In this document: positions 6,796 through 9,132 of the stretch, piece after piece
Position numbering within the stretch: position 1 is the stretch's first letter
Layout of the letters: each line of letters starts with the position of its first letter
Assembly: GCA_945946715.1 (NCBI GenBank)
Contig: CAMEWU010000093.1
Location: forward strand, 1-9,132
DNA: 9,132 nucleotides
Reading direction: 5' to 3'
Source of the DNA: an uncultured Clostridium sp.
Lineage (GTDB): Bacteria; Bacillota; Clostridia; Lachnospirales; Lachnospiraceae
Translations under genes and position numbers: made by a program
The notes under the pieces: generated by a model
The model's database searches: none
What the model was told of the DNA's origin: nothing
The model's input: only the letters and a program-made list of their open reading frames with translations

Positions 6796-8412
6796 ATGGA
6801 TAAAATACTTGATTTTTTGAAAGGACTTCCGGCGAAGGCATTGGAGTTCTGGAATAAGTACACAAGCAAACAGAAAACGATTATTATTTCAGTGCTGGCA
6901 GCGGTTATTTTTACGCTGGTAGCCTTGATTTGGTTTTCTACAAGAACGAATTATGTGGCTTTGGCTACGTTTGAATCTACTGCAGATGCAGCAGAAGCCA
7001 GAAGGTATCTGGATGATAGCGATACAAAGTTTAATTATAAGCTGTCAAATGATGCCTTAACAATTTCTGTTGACGAAAAACAACTGTCCGAAGCACGATT
7101 GGTTTTGGGTGAGAACGGTGTGACAGAAACAGCAAGTGAAGACTACAGCTGGTTGTTTGATAATAGTTTTACCACTACTGATTCGGAACGTCAGTTAAAA
7201 GCAAAGATTACCTTGCAGAATACAATGGCGACAGATATTAAATCCATGGATGGAATTAAGTCAGCAGCTGTCCGGATTAATCTCCCGGATACCAATCGGA
7301 CGTTGTTTGAGGATGAAAAAGAGGCTTCTGCCAGCATTATGCTGACAACAACAGAGGATTTATCGGAAGACCGGATTGAAGGAATTGCCAGTTATGTTGC
7401 TAATTCTTTGGGAAATCGTAATACGGATAATATTCGAATTGTTGACCAGACGGGACAATTACTGTTTGAAGGTGGTGACAGTACATCCGGCTCTTTGACA
7501 TCTAATAATAAAATTCGTAATGAGGTAATCAGTAGTATTGAAAACAATATTCGTTCCCTGTTGGTATCCGGTTTGTATGACGATGCACAGGTTATGACCA
7601 ATCTGGATATTCAGTTGGATGAAACTGTAATTGAAAAGACAGAATATGATACATTTCAGGATGGAGCAAATGGACCAAAATCCTCTTACTATTTATATAA
7701 TGCAGAAAATGTTGATGGCACAGGTGGCGTCGTTGGTACGGATGCGAATGATGAAGATATAGCAAGCTATAATATTGATGATGGTGTATATGGAAATTCT
7801 AAGATTCAGGTTATTCGGGAGAATTATGAAACAGATAAGACCGTTACTACTACCAGAAAGGCAATTGGTGCAGTAAATCCGGCAAATTCATCTGTATCGA
7901 TTGTATTAACGCAGTATGTAGAATATGACGAAGAAAAAATGAAAGAACAAGGGTTGTTGGAAGGCACTACATTTGCAGAATTTCAGTCTCAGAATAGCGA
8001 AAAGACACAGATTGATGTAGATGAATCTATGTATGAAATTGTATCCAATGCAACAGGTATCAAGACAAATAAAATAACAATTATTGCATATGAAGTTCCG
8101 CTATTTTATCCAAAAGAACGGTCGGGAATAGCAGTTTCAAATATTTTACAGATTATTCTTGCAGTTTTGATTGCTGCATTACTGATTTTTGTTGTTGCAA
8201 AGGGTATGCGCCCGGCAGAAGTAACGGAACTGGAACCGGAATTATCTGTAGAGGCATTATTGGCTACAACAAAAGAAAATCAGACGCTGGAGGATATTGA
8301 ATTGAATGAGAAGACAGCTACCCGTCAGCGGATAGAGAAATTTGTAGAAGAGAATCCGGAAGCAGTAGCACAATTGTTACGGAACTGGCTGAATGATGAT
8401 GATTGGGAGTGA
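6796..8412 (+). CDS. fliF: Flagellar MS-ring protein FliF
   Basis: FliF forms the MS ring in the inner membrane, the platform for the rotor, rod and type III export gate. The protein is 538 residues, typical. The first membrane helix is at about 29-47 (IIISVLAAVIFTLVALIWF). The periplasmic YscJ/FliF ring domains follow, with GIKSAAVRINLPDTNRTLF and EGIASYVANSLGN, then the FliF C-terminal ring/collar part with a low-complexity Gly/Asp-rich loop near 310-335. The second membrane helix is at about 446-467 (AVSNILQIILAVLIAALLIF), then a cytoplasmic acidic tail of about 70 residues ending LLRNWLNDDDWE. That end is the FliG-binding element in characterised FliF proteins. The start choice is discussed with its ribosome binding site. 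fliG follows after 6 bases and its ribosome binding site lies in the end of fliF. Confidence 0.97.
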   Translation: MDKILDFLKGLPAKALEFWNKYTSKQKTIIISVLAAVIFTLVALIWFSTRTNYVALATFESTADAAEARRYLDDSDTKFNYKLSNDALTISVDEKQLSEARLVLGENGVTETASEDYSWLFDNSFTTTDSERQLKAKITLQNTMATDIKSMDGIKSAAVRINLPDTNRTLFEDEKEASASIMLTTTEDLSEDRIEGIASYVANSLGNRNTDNIRIVDQTGQLLFEGGDSTSGSLTSNNKIRNEVISSIENNIRSLLVSGLYDDAQVMTNLDIQLDETVIEKTEYDTFQDGANGPKSSYYLYNAENVDGTGGVVGTDANDEDIASYNIDDGVYGNSKIQVIRENYETDKTVTTTRKAIGAVNPANSSVSIVLTQYVEYDEEKMKEQGLLEGTTFAEFQSQNSEKTQIDVDESMYEIVSNATGIKTNKITIIAYEVPLFYPKERSGIAVSNILQIILAVLIAALLIFVVAKGMRPAEVTELEPELSVEALLATTKENQTLEDIELNEKTATRQRIEKFVEENPEAVAQLLRNWLNDDDWE

Positions 8413-8418
8413 GATTAG

Positions 8419-9132
8419 ATGGCAACAGCAAATGGTTTAACAGGAATACAGAAAGCGGCAATTCTATTAATTGCATTAGGCCCGGAAATGTCAGCTAATA
8501 TTTTTAAGCATCTGAAAGATGATGAAATTGAACAGTTGACACTGGAAATTGCAAATACCAGAAGTGTTTCTCCAAATGTAAAAAATGATGTGTTGGATGA
8601 ATTTTATGAAGTCTGTCTTGCACAACAATATATCGCAGAGGGTGGTATTGGTTATGCGAAGGATCTGCTGGATAAGGCTTTGGGAGAAGAACGGGCACAG
8701 GAAGTAATTGGGCGTTTGACTGCTTCCCTGCAGGTACGTCCATTTGAGTTTGTGCGAAAAGCAGATGCCAGCCAGCTTTTGAACTTTATTCAGGATGAAC
8801 ATCCACAGACCATAGCATTGATTTTGTCCTATTTGCCGGCCGGACAGGCGGCAGCGGTTATTGGAGCTTTGCCACCGGAAAAGCAGTCGGATGTTGCAAG
8901 ACGTATTGCGACTATGGATCGTACTTCTCCGGATGTAATTAAAGAGGTAGAAGATGTATTGGAGCGGAAGCTGGCATCCTTAGTTAATCAGGATTACACC
9001 ATTGTGGGTGGTGTCGATGCAATTGTTAATATTTTGAATACCGTAGACCGGAGTACAGAGAAGCATATTATGGAAACTCTGGAAATCGAAGAGCCGGAAC
9101 TGGCAGACGAAATCCGCAAAAAGATGTTTGTA
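8419..9132 (+). CDS. fliG: Flagellar motor switch protein FliG (3' truncated)
   Basis: FliG sits on the cytoplasmic face of FliF, receives torque from the stator and helps switch rotation. The frame runs open to the window end with 238 codons, against about 335-340 in the whole protein. The N-terminal domain that binds FliF is present (GIQKAAILLIALGPEMSANI, residues 9-28). The middle domain carries the diagnostic EHPQTIAL motif (127-134) that contacts FliM, followed by LPPEKQSDVARRIATMD. A VGGVDAIVNILN segment (about 196-207) begins the linker and ARM-C region. The C-terminal torque domain with its charged residues lies beyond the window. GGGAG (8405-8409) in the end of fliF lies 9 bases before the ATG, so translation is probably coupled to fliF. 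Confidence 0.97.
   Translation, partial: MATANGLTGIQKAAILLIALGPEMSANIFKHLKDDEIEQLTLEIANTRSVSPNVKNDVLDEFYEVCLAQQYIAEGGIGYAKDLLDKALGEERAQEVIGRLTASLQVRPFEFVRKADASQLLNFIQDEHPQTIALILSYLPAGQAAAVIGALPPEKQSDVARRIATMDRTSPDVIKEVEDVLERKLASLVNQDYTIVGGVDAIVNILNTVDRSTEKHIMETLEIEEPELADEIRKKMFV

Noticed and set aside
7495..7523. TTGACA within fliF as an internal promoter.
   Set aside because: No -10-like hexamer occurs at 16-18 bases, and the region encodes conserved periplasmic FliF sequence.
8491..8802. Antisense open frame opposite fliG.
   Set aside because: It is a shadow of the true fliG frame, with no ribosome binding site or recognisable protein features. The same holds for the other minus-strand frames over comM, dprA, topA, codY and fliF.

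Overview
The window reads as one stretch of chromosome from a motile, low-to-moderate GC Firmicute (Bacillota). The class Clostridia, and within it a Lachnospiraceae-like organism, is my best guess. Support comes from the presence of codY, which is restricted to Firmicutes, the A/T-rich third codon positions, strong AGGAGG-type ribosome binding sites, and the order dprA-topA-codY-flgB. The species cannot be named from the sequence alone. All genes lie on the + strand with short gaps or overlaps. I see no insertion sequence, phage gene, CRISPR array, tRNA or rRNA.

Region 1 (2-2441) is a DNA-uptake/recombination pair. It holds the 3' part of a ComM/YifB-type AAA+ ATPase whose end overlaps dprA, the loader of RecA onto incoming single-stranded DNA. 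Region 2 (2499-4553) is a complete topA, encoding DNA topoisomerase I with three C-terminal zinc fingers. Region 3 (4554-5580) holds a good SigA-type promoter, codY (the nutrient-sensing global regulator), and then a 120-base intergenic stretch. That stretch contains a 15-bp hairpin, a perfect -10 hexamer and a partial match to the CodY operator next to flgB. Region 4 (5581-9132) is the start of the large flagellar operon: flgB and flgC (proximal rod), fliE (rod/MS-ring adaptor), fliF (MS ring) and fliG (rotor/switch, cut off by the window end).

The flagellar genes appear in assembly order, beginning with the structures built at the inner membrane. The layout resembles the Bacillus subtilis locus dprA-topA-trmFO-xerC-hslV-hslU-codY-flgB, but four genes (trmFO, xerC, hslV, hslU) are absent between topA and codY. 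In Bacillus, CodY represses the flagellar operon next to it, so the codY-flgB junction is the most informative regulatory spot here.

I did not find a wholly new system. The observations most worth following are the divergent effector-binding domain of CodY beside an almost unchanged DNA-binding domain, the hairpin/promoter/operator arrangement before flgB, and the unusual ribosome binding site of fliF.
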